Of a DNA stretch of 64,000 bases, positions 53,513-62,245 are shown piece after piece (positions within the stretch are counted from its first letter, which is position 1; each line of letters begins with the position of its first letter). Below the pieces are notes generated by a model. It had not been told where the DNA came from, searched no databases, and saw only the letters and a program-made list of their open reading frames with translations. The position numbers and the translations under genes were made by a program. The DNA comes from Microbacterium psychrotolerans (GTDB lineage: Bacteria > Actinomycetota > Actinomycetes > Actinomycetales > Microbacteriaceae). The stretch covers positions 124,001-188,000 of the forward strand of contig NZ_JAVFWO010000002.1 of the NCBI RefSeq assembly GCF_031085295.1, read 5' to 3'.

Positions 53513-54364
53513 ATGACAACCCCTCCCGCCGCGATGACGCCGGCGCGACGATCAAGCCGCACAGCGCTGGTCGCCGTGGTGCTCTCCTTCGCGGCGGGAG
53601 CCACCGACGCCTTCGCGTTCCTCCAGCTCAGCGGCGTCTTCACCGCGAACATGACCGGCAACCTCGTTCTCAGCGGCCTCGTCGACCGGCCCGGCTACGG
53701 CTCCACCATCGCCGGAATCATCACCGCCATCGTCGTCTTCGCCGCAACCTTGTTCCTCGCACTGCGGTTCATGCCCTCCGATAGCCCGACAGAACGGACC
53801 GTCATCCTGCTCGTGTTCGCCGCCATCGCGCAGGCGGCGATCTTCGGGATGTGGGCGGTGCATCCGGGCGCCGCGTCGACGGTCGCGGTCGTCGCTCTGA
53901 TCGCGCTGTCCTCGATCGCGATGGCTTGTCAGACCGCCGTCGCGAAGCGCATCGACGGCGCCTCGGGCGTCACCACCACCTACGTCACTGGCACCATCAC
54001 CAGTCTCATGACCGATGCCGCTGATCGGAGACCTCAACCCGTCGGCATCCGTCTCGCCGTCATCGCCGCGCTTGTCCTCGGGGCACTCAGCGGTGCCGTC
54101 CTCATGCGCGCCGACACGCTCTACGGCGCAGCGCTTCCCATCCTTCCCGCGATCGGCGCGGCCGTCCTCACCGCAACGACCATCACGCCTGGCGGGTCCT
54201 CCGCCCGCCCTGGATCAGAACATCTGCCGGCCGGTGCGCCAAACGAAGCGGCCCGCGATGAATCAGCCCCGCCGTTATCTGCTCCCGACCCTCCTCCACG
54301 GAAGCCGATTCCTCGCCGCCCGGGCCGCACGAGCCCACAACCCTCAGAAGCAGGTCTGAAGTGA
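53513..54364 (+). CDS. DUF1275 (YoaK-like) membrane protein
   Basis: A 283-residue membrane protein with six spans and the DUF1275 pattern AAGATDAFAFLQLSGVFTANMTGNLVLSGL and TTYVTGTITSLMTDAA. Function unknown. The C-terminal 60 residues form a Pro-rich cytoplasmic-looking tail (PDPPPRKPIPRRPGRTSP). Its stop overlaps the GTG start of the UBP-finger gene. A second family member is 3.1 kb downstream. Confidence 0.85.
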   Translation: MTTPPAAMTPARRSSRTALVAVVLSFAAGATDAFAFLQLSGVFTANMTGNLVLSGLVDRPGYGSTIAGIITAIVVFAATLFLALRFMPSDSPTERTVILLVFAAIAQAAIFGMWAVHPGAASTVAVVALIALSSIAMACQTAVAKRIDGASGVTTTYVTGTITSLMTDAADRRPQPVGIRLAVIAALVLGALSGAVLMRADTLYGAALPILPAIGAAVLTATTITPGGSSARPGSEHLPAGAPNEAARDESAPPLSAPDPPPRKPIPRRPGRTSPQPSEAGLK

Positions 54365-54732
54365 ACGACAACTCCCATCCGGACATCGACGCAACCGCGC
54401 CACCCAGCGGCACGGGGTGCGTCGACTGCGACCGCGAGAGCAGCTGGTGGGTGCATCTGCGACGGTGCGCAAAATGCGGCCACATCGGCTGCTGCGACGA
54501 ATCCCTGAACCAACACGCCACGAAGCACGCCGCCGCGACCGGGCACGCCGTGATTCAGAGCTTCGAACCGGGCGAGGACTGGTTCTGGGACTACCGCGCC
54601 AACGACTACACCGACGGGCCACGCCTAGCCCCGCCAGAAAGTCACCCTCACACCCAGACCGTCCCGGGTCCGGCAGACCGTCTGCCCCGGAACTGGAGAG
54701 CGCTCCTGGAAGAGCGCGAAGGCCTCATCTGA
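54361..54732 (+). CDS. UBP-type zinc finger protein
   Basis: A 123-residue protein from GTG 54361. GCVDCDRESSWWVHLRRCAKCGHIGCCDESLNQHATKHAAATGHAVIQSFEPGEDWFWDY follows the ZnF-UBP pattern of Cys and His ligands (C..C, C..C, C, H, H, H), a ubiquitin-C-terminus-binding fold in eukaryotes. Bacterial members are widespread but uncharacterised. It is coupled to the DUF1275 gene and 36 bases before the fumarase gene. Confidence 0.85.
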   Translation: MNDNSHPDIDATAPPSGTGCVDCDRESSWWVHLRRCAKCGHIGCCDESLNQHATKHAAATGHAVIQSFEPGEDWFWDYRANDYTDGPRLAPPESHPHTQTVPGPADRLPRNWRALLEEREGLI

Positions 54733-54768
54733 CCCACCACCACCCACCACCACAGAGGAGGTTCCACC

Positions 54769-56238
54769 ATGAGCACCACCACCATCGACCAGAACCCGCC
54801 CGCAGTCTACGCCGACGTCCCCGTGGGGATCGACGCAACCGGGGAGCGCACCGAATTCGACAGCATGGGCACTATCGACGTTCCCGCCGACCGGTACTGG
54901 GGAGCCCAGACCCAGCGGTCGCTGCAGCACTTCTCGATCGGCAACGACCACATGCCCATCGAGGTTTACCGCGCCTACGGCATCGTCAAAAAAGCCGCCG
55001 CCCTGGTCAACCAGGAAGCAGGAAGGCTCCCGGACTGGAAGGCGAAGGTGATCGTGCAGGCCGCCGACGAGACCATCGCCGGCAAGCTCGACCAGGAGTT
55101 CCCGCTGTACGTATGGCAGACCGGCTCGGGAACGCAGAGCAACATGAACATCAACGAGGTGCTCTCCAACCGCGCCATCCAGCTGCTCGGCGGCACCCTC
55201 GGCTCGCAGCACCCGATCGGCCCGAACGACGACGTCAACATGGCGCAGTCCAGCAACGACTCCTTCCCGACCGCGATGCACATCGCCGCGATCACCGAGA
55301 TCGACGACCGCCTGCTCGCGCGGCTGCGGGCGCTGCACGCCGAGATCGACGCGAAGGCGAAGAAATGGATGGGAGTTGTGAAGATCGGCCGCACCCACCT
55401 CGAGGACGCGGTGCCGCTCACCGTCGGCCAGGAATGGTCCGGGTACGCCGCGCAACTCGAGGGTGTCATCCGCGAGGTCGAGCACTCCCGCGAGGGCCTG
55501 TTGCAGCTCGCCCTCGGCGGCACCGCCGTCGGCACCGGCCTGAACGCCCCCGCGGGCTTCTCGGAGAAGGTCGCCGCGAAGATCGCGGAGCTCACCGGCA
55601 AGAAGTACGTCACCGCCCCGAACAAGTTCGAGGCGCAGGGCTCGCTCGACGCCATCGTCCGCGCCCACGCGGCCCTCCGCGGGGTTGCGGTGGCGTTGAT
55701 GAAGATTGCGAACGACATGCGCTGGCTAGCCTCCGGCCCCCGCACCGGGTTTGCCGAACTCGTGCTGCCCTCCAACGAGCCAGGCTCGTCGATCATGCCG
55801 GGCAAGGTCAACCCCACCCAGTGCGAGGCGATCGTGATGATCTCCATCCAGGTGCTCGGCGATGACTCCGCGGTCGCGTTCGCCGGGTCGCAGGGCAACT
55901 TCGAGCTCAACGCCATGCGGCCGATCATCATCAACAACTTCCTGCACTCGGCCCGCATCCTCGGCGACGGGGTTGAGAAGTTCCTCACCTACTCGGTCAA
56001 GGGCACCGAGCTGAACGAGAAGAAGATCGCTTCTTACGTGGGGGAGAGCCTGATGCTCGTCACTGCGCTCAGCCCCGTGATCGGCTACCAGAACGCCGCG
56101 CACATCGCCGAGAGCGCCCTGGCCAACGACCAGACCCTCCGCGAAGCGGCGCTGGCATCGGGGAAGGTCACCGCGGAACAGTTCGACGCGATCGTCGTCC
56201 CCGCGACCCTCGTGGGACACGGCGTCGGCGGCGCCTGA
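54769..56238 (+). CDS. fumC: Class II fumarate hydratase
   Basis: A 489-residue class II fumarase, interconverting fumarate and malate without an iron-sulfur cluster. TGSGTQSNMNINEVLSNRA at about 118-136 is the fumarase-type active-site block (aspartases read GTSTNMN), IGRTHLEDAVPLTVGQE gives the second block, and the signature GSSIMPGKVNP is at 339-349. AGGAGG lies upstream. It is probably an extra copy to the chromosomal enzyme, resistant to oxidative damage. Its stop shares bases with the next ATG. Confidence 0.95.
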   Translation: MSTTTIDQNPPAVYADVPVGIDATGERTEFDSMGTIDVPADRYWGAQTQRSLQHFSIGNDHMPIEVYRAYGIVKKAAALVNQEAGRLPDWKAKVIVQAADETIAGKLDQEFPLYVWQTGSGTQSNMNINEVLSNRAIQLLGGTLGSQHPIGPNDDVNMAQSSNDSFPTAMHIAAITEIDDRLLARLRALHAEIDAKAKKWMGVVKIGRTHLEDAVPLTVGQEWSGYAAQLEGVIREVEHSREGLLQLALGGTAVGTGLNAPAGFSEKVAAKIAELTGKKYVTAPNKFEAQGSLDAIVRAHAALRGVAVALMKIANDMRWLASGPRTGFAELVLPSNEPGSSIMPGKVNPTQCEAIVMISIQVLGDDSAVAFAGSQGNFELNAMRPIIINNFLHSARILGDGVEKFLTYSVKGTELNEKKIASYVGESLMLVTALSPVIGYQNAAHIAESALANDQTLREAALASGKVTAEQFDAIVVPATLVGHGVGGA

Positions 56239-57509
56239 TGAGCGACGCGACGATGCGGGCTGCGGTACCGGGGACAAGCGAATCCGATCAGGATCTCGTC
56301 GCCGGCGCCGCAGCCCTGCTGCAGGCCACCGGGGAGTCCACCTCGGTGGCCCTCGCCGCCGTGCAGCGGATGAACCGAGGTCTGGGAACCACCTTCGAGC
56401 TCGTTCCGGCGTGGACGGCGGTGGCCATCACCGACCCGTCTTCTCCGACCGCTCCGCCGCCGCGGATCGTTGCGGCGGCACCAACAGGGATCTCGATGCG
56501 CGCCGTCGCCGTGTTGATGAGGACCGTCGACCAACTCAGCGAGACGACCGCGGGCCGCACCGAACTCGTCACGGCCCTCCGCGATGCTCGAGCGTCACGC
56601 CCGGCGAACTTCTGGATCTTCCTGCTCGCCTGCGCGACCGGGGCCGGGTCCCTGGCGATCATCTTCGGCGCCCAGGACGCCACAGCGGTGCTCCTCGCCG
56701 CCGGCAGCGCCGCCCTCGGTGGTGCCATCCGCCGGCTGCTCAGCCGGGTCCACATCGGACCGATCGGTCAGGTGTTCGCCGCCGCGTTCCTCGCCGGCAT
56801 CATCGGCGGACTGGCAGTTCAGGCGGACCTCAGCTCGTCGCTCCGGCTGATCGCGGTGTGCCCGGCGATGATCCTGGTACCCGGCCCGCACATCCTCAAC
56901 GGTGCCCTCGATCTGCTCGCGATGCGCATCCCGCTCGGCTTCGCCCGCCTCGGCTACGCAGGCCTGTTGCTGCTGTCCATCGGCACCGGTCTGGCGATCG
57001 CCCTGGCGATCTTCGGCACTGATCTGCCGACCGACCCTGCCGGCCGCACCGTACCGTTCTGGCTCGACGTCGCCGCCGCTGCAGTTGCGGCAGCGTCCTA
57101 CCCGGTCTACTTCTCGATGCCCTACCGGCTCATTGTCTGGCCGGTGATCGTCGGCGCCATCGCGCACGGGCTTCGCTGGTGGGCGATGAGTGTCTGGGGG
57201 ATGAACATCGTCATCGGTGCGTTCCTCGCCTGCCTACTGGTCGGGATCGTGCTGGCACCGGTCGCGCACCGGCTCCACATCCCCTTCGCCGGCATCGGCT
57301 TCGCCGCCGTGGTCTCGCTTGTCCCGGGCGTGTTCGTGTTCCGGGCGATCGACGCCCTGGACAGCCTGCCGTTCGGCGGCGCCGACCCTCAACTGCTCGG
57401 CGGCATCTCCGACGCCACCACCGCCGGCCTCATCATCATCGCCATGGCCGTCGGGCTCGCCATCCCGATGCACCTCTACGGTCAGCTCGGGCAGAAGGCA
57501 CGCACATGA
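56238..57509 (+). CDS. ThrE-like threonine/serine exporter
   Basis: A 423-residue membrane protein. An N-terminal soluble ThrE domain (DLVAGAAALLQATGESTSVALAAVQRMNRGLG) precedes ten or so spans, the pattern of the fused two-domain ThrE exporters (DUF1212/ThrE_2). These export threonine, serine or related compounds with proton exchange. It overlaps both neighbours by 1 to 4 bases, so it is in the same transcript. Confidence 0.83.
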   Translation: MSDATMRAAVPGTSESDQDLVAGAAALLQATGESTSVALAAVQRMNRGLGTTFELVPAWTAVAITDPSSPTAPPPRIVAAAPTGISMRAVAVLMRTVDQLSETTAGRTELVTALRDARASRPANFWIFLLACATGAGSLAIIFGAQDATAVLLAAGSAALGGAIRRLLSRVHIGPIGQVFAAAFLAGIIGGLAVQADLSSSLRLIAVCPAMILVPGPHILNGALDLLAMRIPLGFARLGYAGLLLLSIGTGLAIALAIFGTDLPTDPAGRTVPFWLDVAAAAVAAASYPVYFSMPYRLIVWPVIVGAIAHGLRWWAMSVWGMNIVIGAFLACLLVGIVLAPVAHRLHIPFAGIGFAAVVSLVPGVFVFRAIDALDSLPFGGADPQLLGGISDATTAGLIIIAMAVGLAIPMHLYGQLGQKART

Positions 57510-58207
57510 ACCGGGCAATCCTGCTTCCCACCGTGCTCAGTCTGATTGCCGGGGTCACCGACGTCACAAGCTGGCTTCTGCTGGGCGGATTCTTCTCCGC
57601 CCACGTCACCGGAAACCTCGTCGTGGTCGCCGCCGACCTTGTGACCGGCACGACGCCCGACATCGTCGCGGTCTTGGCAATCCCGGTCTTCATCCTCACC
57701 ACAGCAGCTGCGACAGTCGTCGCACGACGCATCGGGGCGCACTCTCCGAACGTCACCACGGTGCTCTTTGCGGCACAGGCCGCATTCCTCGTAGCTGCCG
57801 GCATGCTCTCATTCACCACCCACGCGTCTGCTCACCCCAAAGAGGGCATGGCCATCGTCATCGGGCTTTGCGCCGTCTGCGCGATGGCAACGCAGAACGC
57901 CTACCTCCACATCGTTCCCCCGCGGGCACTGTCGACCGCCGTCATGACCGGCAACCTCGTCGCCGCGACCGTCGCCGCCACTGACATCCTCCGCACCCGC
58001 GGCGAAGCCCCCGCGGCCCGCGCCAAGTGGACGGCCAGCTGGCCGCTCCTCGCCGGCTTTATCGGCGGGTGCCTCATCGGGGCTGTGGGAGCGACACTGT
58101 TCAGTGACCAAGCAGCGCTGATCCCCGCAGCACTGGCAGTCATCTTGCTCTCCGCGCAACTTGCTCGGAGGCACATTCATGCGTCTTCACGAACCGTGAT
58201 CCGGTAG
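57506..58207 (+). CDS. Second DUF1275 membrane protein
   Basis: A 233-residue protein from ATG 57506 (ATGA overlap). The pattern LSLIAGVTDVTSWLLLGGFFSAHVTGNLVVVAADL and STAVMTGNLVAATVAATD is that of DUF1275, as in the protein at 53513. It is shorter and lacks the Pro-rich tail. The two are diverged, not recent copies. Confidence 0.83.
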   Translation: MNRAILLPTVLSLIAGVTDVTSWLLLGGFFSAHVTGNLVVVAADLVTGTTPDIVAVLAIPVFILTTAAATVVARRIGAHSPNVTTVLFAAQAAFLVAAGMLSFTTHASAHPKEGMAIVIGLCAVCAMATQNAYLHIVPPRALSTAVMTGNLVAATVAATDILRTRGEAPAARAKWTASWPLLAGFIGGCLIGAVGATLFSDQAALIPAALAVILLSAQLARRHIHASSRTVIR

Positions 58208-58352
58208 CGCTTCTCGCCGCCCCCATCACCACGCGAGATCGTCGCCGAGTCATCGGATGTGCTGTGCGACCCGCGACTGCCGCCGTCCCATCCGATCACC
58301 CGTGACCGGCCCCCATCCGCTGGCTGCTGACTACATCTGGAAGGTGCACGAC

Positions 58353-59663
58353 ATGGCCAATCTCACCGAAACTATCGGGGACGCAGCTACTGCACAGCGT
58401 CGCACCGGTCCAAACCCGGCGCGCCGGCAAGCGGGAACACGATCAGATCGCTACGGGCTCGCCGCGATGACGATCGTCCTCTTCCTGTTCTTCGCCGCGG
58501 CGGCAGCACCGTCACCACTGCTGCCGCTACTGCTGAGGAAGTGGCAGTTCGAGCCCTGGCTACTCACATTCGCGTTCGCGGTCTACGCGCTCGCAATACT
58601 CGTGGCTCTGTTGGTCGTCGGGCGACTGTCAGACCACGTCGGCCGCGGACCCGTCATTCTCGTGGCCACGGCCCTCGAGCTCGCCGCGATGATCCTCTTC
58701 CTCGTCGCCGACAACATCTGGGTATTCGTCGTCGCACGCACCCTGCAGGGCCTCGCAACTGGCGCCGCCACCGGGGCGATTTCCGCGGCCATCGCCGACT
58801 TTGCCGGAGAGCGGCGGGTACGCCTCACCTCGACTCTGGGTAGTGTCGGCCCTCTCGCCGGTCTCGCGACGGGCGCGGTCTTTGCCGGCGCCATCGCCGA
58901 GTACTCGGCCGAGCCTAAGCCGGTGATCTTCGCCACGCTCGCCTTCCTTTTCGCCATCGGGCTTGCCGGAGTCGCGATGGTGCGGGAGTCCTCTTCGCGG
59001 CGACAAGGGGCGGCCCGGAGTCTCATCCCCCGGGTGGCGGTGCCTCCAGCGGCACGACGCGCGTTCTGGAAAGCCGTCCCCGTCGCAGCGAGCGTCTGGA
59101 TGGCCGGCGGGTTCTACCTCTCCGTCGTCGGCGAGATCGCCCGCGACCTTTTCGGCATCAGCGACGAGTGGGACACCAGCTTGCTGATCGCCGGGCTGTC
59201 TGCCATCGGAGCGGTCACGGTCGTCCTCAGCCAACCGCTGCACGCCCGCACCGGGGCGACGATCGGGGTGCTGCTGATTGGTCTAGGAATGCTGACCGGC
59301 ATCGTTGCGATCCACACGGCATCCGCTCCACTCCTGATCATCGGGACTGTTGTCAGCGGTGCCGGATTCGGTATGGCATTCGCCGGCGCCGTCGGAATCG
59401 TCATCCCACACGCCCACGCCCACGAACGCGGGGAACTGTTCTCCGCTATCTACGTCGTGAACTACCTCGCATTCGGTGTACCGGCGATCGCCGCAGGCCT
59501 CCTCATCACACCCTTGGGCCTATCGACCGCCGTACTGCTCTACGCAGCCGCCGTCGTAACTGTCGCCTTGGGCGGCGTCGTCGCGCAATCCCTACCCGCT
59601 CGAGGGCCCCGCCGCATCCCACGGCGCGCCCCCCACGCTTCCAGAAAGAGACAGGATTCATGA
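58353..59663 (+). CDS. MFS transporter
   Basis: A 436-residue MFS protein from ATG 58353 with about 12 spans. The motif VGRLSDHVGRGPVILVA follows span two and the loop QGLATGAATGAISAAIADF resembles drug-exporter motif C. Substrate unknown. Its stop overlaps the ATG of the acetate transporter (ATGA). Confidence 0.83.
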   Translation: MANLTETIGDAATAQRRTGPNPARRQAGTRSDRYGLAAMTIVLFLFFAAAAAPSPLLPLLLRKWQFEPWLLTFAFAVYALAILVALLVVGRLSDHVGRGPVILVATALELAAMILFLVADNIWVFVVARTLQGLATGAATGAISAAIADFAGERRVRLTSTLGSVGPLAGLATGAVFAGAIAEYSAEPKPVIFATLAFLFAIGLAGVAMVRESSSRRQGAARSLIPRVAVPPAARRAFWKAVPVAASVWMAGGFYLSVVGEIARDLFGISDEWDTSLLIAGLSAIGAVTVVLSQPLHARTGATIGVLLIGLGMLTGIVAIHTASAPLLIIGTVVSGAGFGMAFAGAVGIVIPHAHAHERGELFSAIYVVNYLAFGVPAIAAGLLITPLGLSTAVLLYAAAVVTVALGGVVAQSLPARGPRRIPRRAPHASRKRQDS

Positions 59664-60286
59664 TCGGCACCCACCACCCTGTTCCCACCGCCCCGAAGCC
59701 GGCCGCTGCCAGCCATCACCCCGTTATCGGCGGTATCGCGGATCCTGCAGCGTTGGGCCTGGGGGCATTCGGGATGTCGACAGCATTGCTCAGCTTCGGG
59801 AACGCCGGGATCGTCCCTACTGCCGCGACGGCCGTCCTCGGCCTTGGGCTGTTCTACGGCGGCATCGCCCAACTCATCGCCGGGATCTGGGAGTTCGTCC
59901 AAGCCAACACCTTCGGCGCGTTGGCGTTCGTGTCCTACGGCTCGTTCTGGCTCGCCTACTGGTGGACCATCACCAACCCCGACATCGTGAAAGAAGCCGG
60001 GGGAGCGGGGATGGGCACCTTCCTCATGCTCTGGGCCGTATTCACCACCTTCATGATCGTCCCCTGCACCCGCATCTCAAACCTGCTCACTGCACTCTTC
60101 ACCGCGGCCGCCATCACCTTCATCCTGCTCGCGATCGCCGAGTACACCTCGTCCGAAATCCTCAGCCGGATCGCCGGCTACATCGGACTGGTCGTGGGAG
60201 CACTGGGCCTCTACGGCTGCTTCGCATCTGTCGTGAACGCAACCTGGCGTCGATCGATCATTCCCCTCGGCAGCCGCAACACCTGA
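59660..60286 (+). CDS. Acetate/succinate transporter, GPR1/FUN34/YaaH family
   Basis: A 208-residue SatP-like protein with six spans. NPA-like ADPAALGLGAFGMST at the N-terminus and FYGGIAQLIAGIWEFVQANTFGALAFVSYGSFWLAYW are the family signatures. These move acetate and other short carboxylates. Alongside fumarase and the peracid-type hydrolase it points to carboxylate handling in the cargo. Confidence 0.9.
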   Translation: MIGTHHPVPTAPKPAAASHHPVIGGIADPAALGLGAFGMSTALLSFGNAGIVPTAATAVLGLGLFYGGIAQLIAGIWEFVQANTFGALAFVSYGSFWLAYWWTITNPDIVKEAGGAGMGTFLMLWAVFTTFMIVPCTRISNLLTALFTAAAITFILLAIAEYTSSEILSRIAGYIGLVVGALGLYGCFASVVNATWRRSIIPLGSRNT

Positions 60287-60317
60287 CCACAACCAACACC
60301 CATCGAAAGGCACTGAC

Positions 60318-60839
60318 ATGACCAACGACCCCAACTGGAAGCTCCCCAGCGTTCCAACGTTCACGCTTTCCAGCCCCGGCTTCACCGACGGTGGAGACTT
60401 GCCGCTGTGGGTGCGCGGCTCCGCAGCGGGCGGCAAAGACCGCTCCCCAGAACTCCACTGGCACGGCGCACCATCCGGCACAAAGAGCTACGTGCTCACG
60501 GTATTCGACCCCGATGCTCCAAGCGGATCTGGGTTCTGGCACTGGACGCTCATTGACATCCCCAGCGACGTGACATTCCTGCCTAGCGGTGCCGGCACCG
60601 ATGACACGCTGCTTCCCAAGGGTGCCGCTCGACGCCGAAACGAATACGGTACCGATCTCTTCATCGGCGCAGCCCCGCCCGCCGGCACCGGACCCCACCG
60701 GTACGTCTACACCCTGAGCGCTCTCGACATCGCCACGCTCGAGGTCGCGGCTGATGCAACACCCGCGATCATCGGTCTGAGGCTACGACCGCACATCATC
60801 GGACGTGCCCAGCTGATCGGACTCACGGAGACCGTATAG
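60318..60839 (+). CDS. YbhB/YbcL (PEBP-like) protein
   Basis: A 173-residue phosphatidylethanolamine-binding-protein-like (Raf kinase inhibitor-like) protein. AAGGKDRSPELHWHGAPSGTKSYVLTVFDPDAPSGSGFWHWTLIDIP and GPHRYVYTLSALD are the conserved blocks. AAAGGCACTGAC precedes ATG 60318. The last cargo gene before attR. Confidence 0.9.
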   Translation: MTNDPNWKLPSVPTFTLSSPGFTDGGDLPLWVRGSAAGGKDRSPELHWHGAPSGTKSYVLTVFDPDAPSGSGFWHWTLIDIPSDVTFLPSGAGTDDTLLPKGAARRRNEYGTDLFIGAAPPAGTGPHRYVYTLSALDIATLEVAADATPAIIGLRLRPHIIGRAQLIGLTETV

Positions 60840-61277
60840 AGATCCCCCGCCGATGAGATCAGCACAAGCCTCGTAGAAACCCGGGAGGCCTATCGTGCGC
60901 CGCGTTCGATAAGTGCGAGCATCGATCGTCACCCGATCAGAATGTAAGAGCGGACTCGTTGCAGGTGTCGGACGCCTTACCCAGACCCGAGATGCTCGCT
61001 TAGCCTGCCCGTGGAGATGCCCGCCCGGGGTGGACGGTGCGCGGCGTAGCCTGGGGAAGAGCCTGTCATGAGCTCCTCGAAGTGCGCCGCGATGCCACTG
61101 TCGCCCCGCGAATCGATGTCGAGGTTCCCCTCCGCCGGATCGCCCACAAATCGCCCGCATCTGCTCTGACTGTGGGCGATGGTCGATGCCTCTGCTTGTC
61201 ACTGCATGGCCCTGCGGGCCGCGTGATTCCGCGGATTTTGCAGGTTGATGTGGAAGGGGGAATCGCCCACAGCGTCA
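60840..61277. other. Right inner flank with integrase arm-type site candidates
   Basis: 438 bases with no supported gene. It contains ATCGCCCACA at 61139-61148 and 61262-61271, ATCGCCCGCA (one change) at 61150-61159, and the inverted copy TGTGGGCGAT at 61171-61180. A hairpin CCGCG-TGATTC-CGCGG lies at 61219-61234, similar to the one inside attL. Confidence 0.65.
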
Positions 61278-61298
61278 TTCGATTCCCCCCATCTCCAC
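61278..61298 (+). repeat. attR core
   Basis: The second 21-bp copy, identical to 37051-37071 and in direct orientation. Beyond it, a TGTCACGGA segment also resembles the sequence just past attL, and the native ssrA terminator follows. Confidence 0.93.
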
Positions 61299-61317
61299 AG
61301 CCGTTGTCACGGAGTTG

Positions 61318-61358
61318 AAGCCCCGCGATCCCTTGGAAACATTGGCATCGCGGGGCTT
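61318..61358 (+). terminator. Displaced native ssrA terminator
   Basis: A 12-bp stem AAGCCCCGCGAT with ATCGCGGGGCTT, followed by TCCCTTTCC. Before integration it would have lain about 20 bases past the tmRNA 3' end; now no known gene feeds it. Confidence 0.75.
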
Positions 61359-61519
61359 TCCCTTTCCTCGGCAGGTGAGTGCCATGCCGTGGGCACCAGG
61401 GGGTGCCGTTTCCATCGGAAGCGCTGAACGGAGGGCGGTCGATCACCGAGCGACCTCCGCCGGCTGACCAAGCTCGGCCGCGGACGGTGTCGCACTTCGC
61501 GCCCACCGATTGCGATCTT

Positions 61520-61921
61520 TCAAACAGACACGTTGTTGCATTCCTCGAGCACCATGTCGTGCGCATCGAGGAACTCCTGATACCTGGCCGAGTCGAAGCC
61601 CGCGTCCATCCCCGCCTGGAATGTCAACGCGACGAGCTCGATGATCGCGCCCGCTGTCGGCGCTGCCTCGGCCGCGATGTCCTGCCATGCCGTCAGCAAC
61701 TCATCGCGCGCGGTTAGGAGCTCGTCTTCGGATCTTCCGGTCGTCCGAGCGATCTCCTGGAACTCTTCGTAGGCTGTCGCGAACCTATCGCACTGTTCCG
61801 CAGTCAATCGCTCGTTCGATGGTGAAGGCGTCGGCGCCGGACCCGGGCCCGGTGTCGAGGCGGTGCATCCGGCTATCGACAGCATTGCCAACAGCGTCAC
61901 TGCGGCGATGGGGCCTCTCAC
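61520..61921 (-). CDS. Lipoprotein of unknown function
   Basis: A 133-residue lipoprotein: signal peptide PIAAVTLLAMLSIAGC with lipobox SIAGC, a Thr/Pro/Gly linker (TASTPGPGPAPTPSPS) and a helical mature domain with two further Cys (AEQCDRF, LEECNN) that may pair. It is the first chromosomal gene beyond the element. No family recognised. Confidence 0.75.
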   Translation of the reverse strand: MRGPIAAVTLLAMLSIAGCTASTPGPGPAPTPSPSNERLTAEQCDRFATAYEEFQEIARTTGRSEDELLTARDELLTAWQDIAAEAAPTAGAIIELVALTFQAGMDAGFDSARYQEFLDAHDMVLEECNNVSV

Positions 61922-62245
61922 TGCGCAGCACCGATCTGCCGACGATTGAGGACCACAGTGTCGACGCTTGCCTTCGCCACGAGCCGTGCGTCTCGTTGCC
62001 AGGCACGCGCCGAGGGGCTACTCAAGCGTCGATGACCAATCACACGTGAAGCCTAGGGGCAACGGCTTCCGAATCGTTCGCAGGTGGGTCGGTCAGCGCG
62101 CGGATACCCGTCCGTGTGGGCATTTGGCACCCCGGGGGCGAATTGGAGGAGCCGCACGCATGCATTCGCGGGCTAAGACTCGCGCGCGGCTCGAACTTGA
62201 GATTCATCGCTGCGCCTGGGCGGGTTCGCCGCCGGAACGCCATGG
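61922..62245. other. Intergenic region
   Basis: 324 bases between divergent genes; it should hold promoters for the lipoprotein and the PIN-domain gene. Nothing more specific is recognised. Confidence 0.35.

Larger units (their letters stand above)
37051..61298. mobile_element. 24.2-kb integrative mobilizable element inserted in ssrA
   Basis: The element is bounded by two identical 21-bp copies of the ssrA 3' end. It carries a tyrosine integrase next to attL, integrase arm-site candidates inside both ends, a MobF relaxase and a large cargo. No type IV secretion or coupling protein gene is visible, so it is called mobilizable rather than self-transmissible. tmRNA 3' ends are a well-known integration target of tyrosine integrases. 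Confidence 0.9.

Noticed and set aside
53513..58207. Recent duplication of the DUF1275 genes
   Set aside because: The two proteins share only family motifs and differ in length and tail, so they are old paralogues or separate acquisitions.
60783..61202. 139-codon minus-strand open frame inside attR
   Set aside because: It covers the arm-site repeats, overlaps the end of the PEBP gene and has poor protein character.
61278..61298. tRNA gene at attR
   Set aside because: Only the T-arm/acceptor fragment is present; no anticodon or D arm lies upstream.
61130..61300. Second degraded tmRNA or tandem element copy at the right end
   Set aside because: Only the 21-bp core and short motifs match ssrA; the arm-site copies and hairpin are in a different order from attL, so these are attP arm features and not a second integration.
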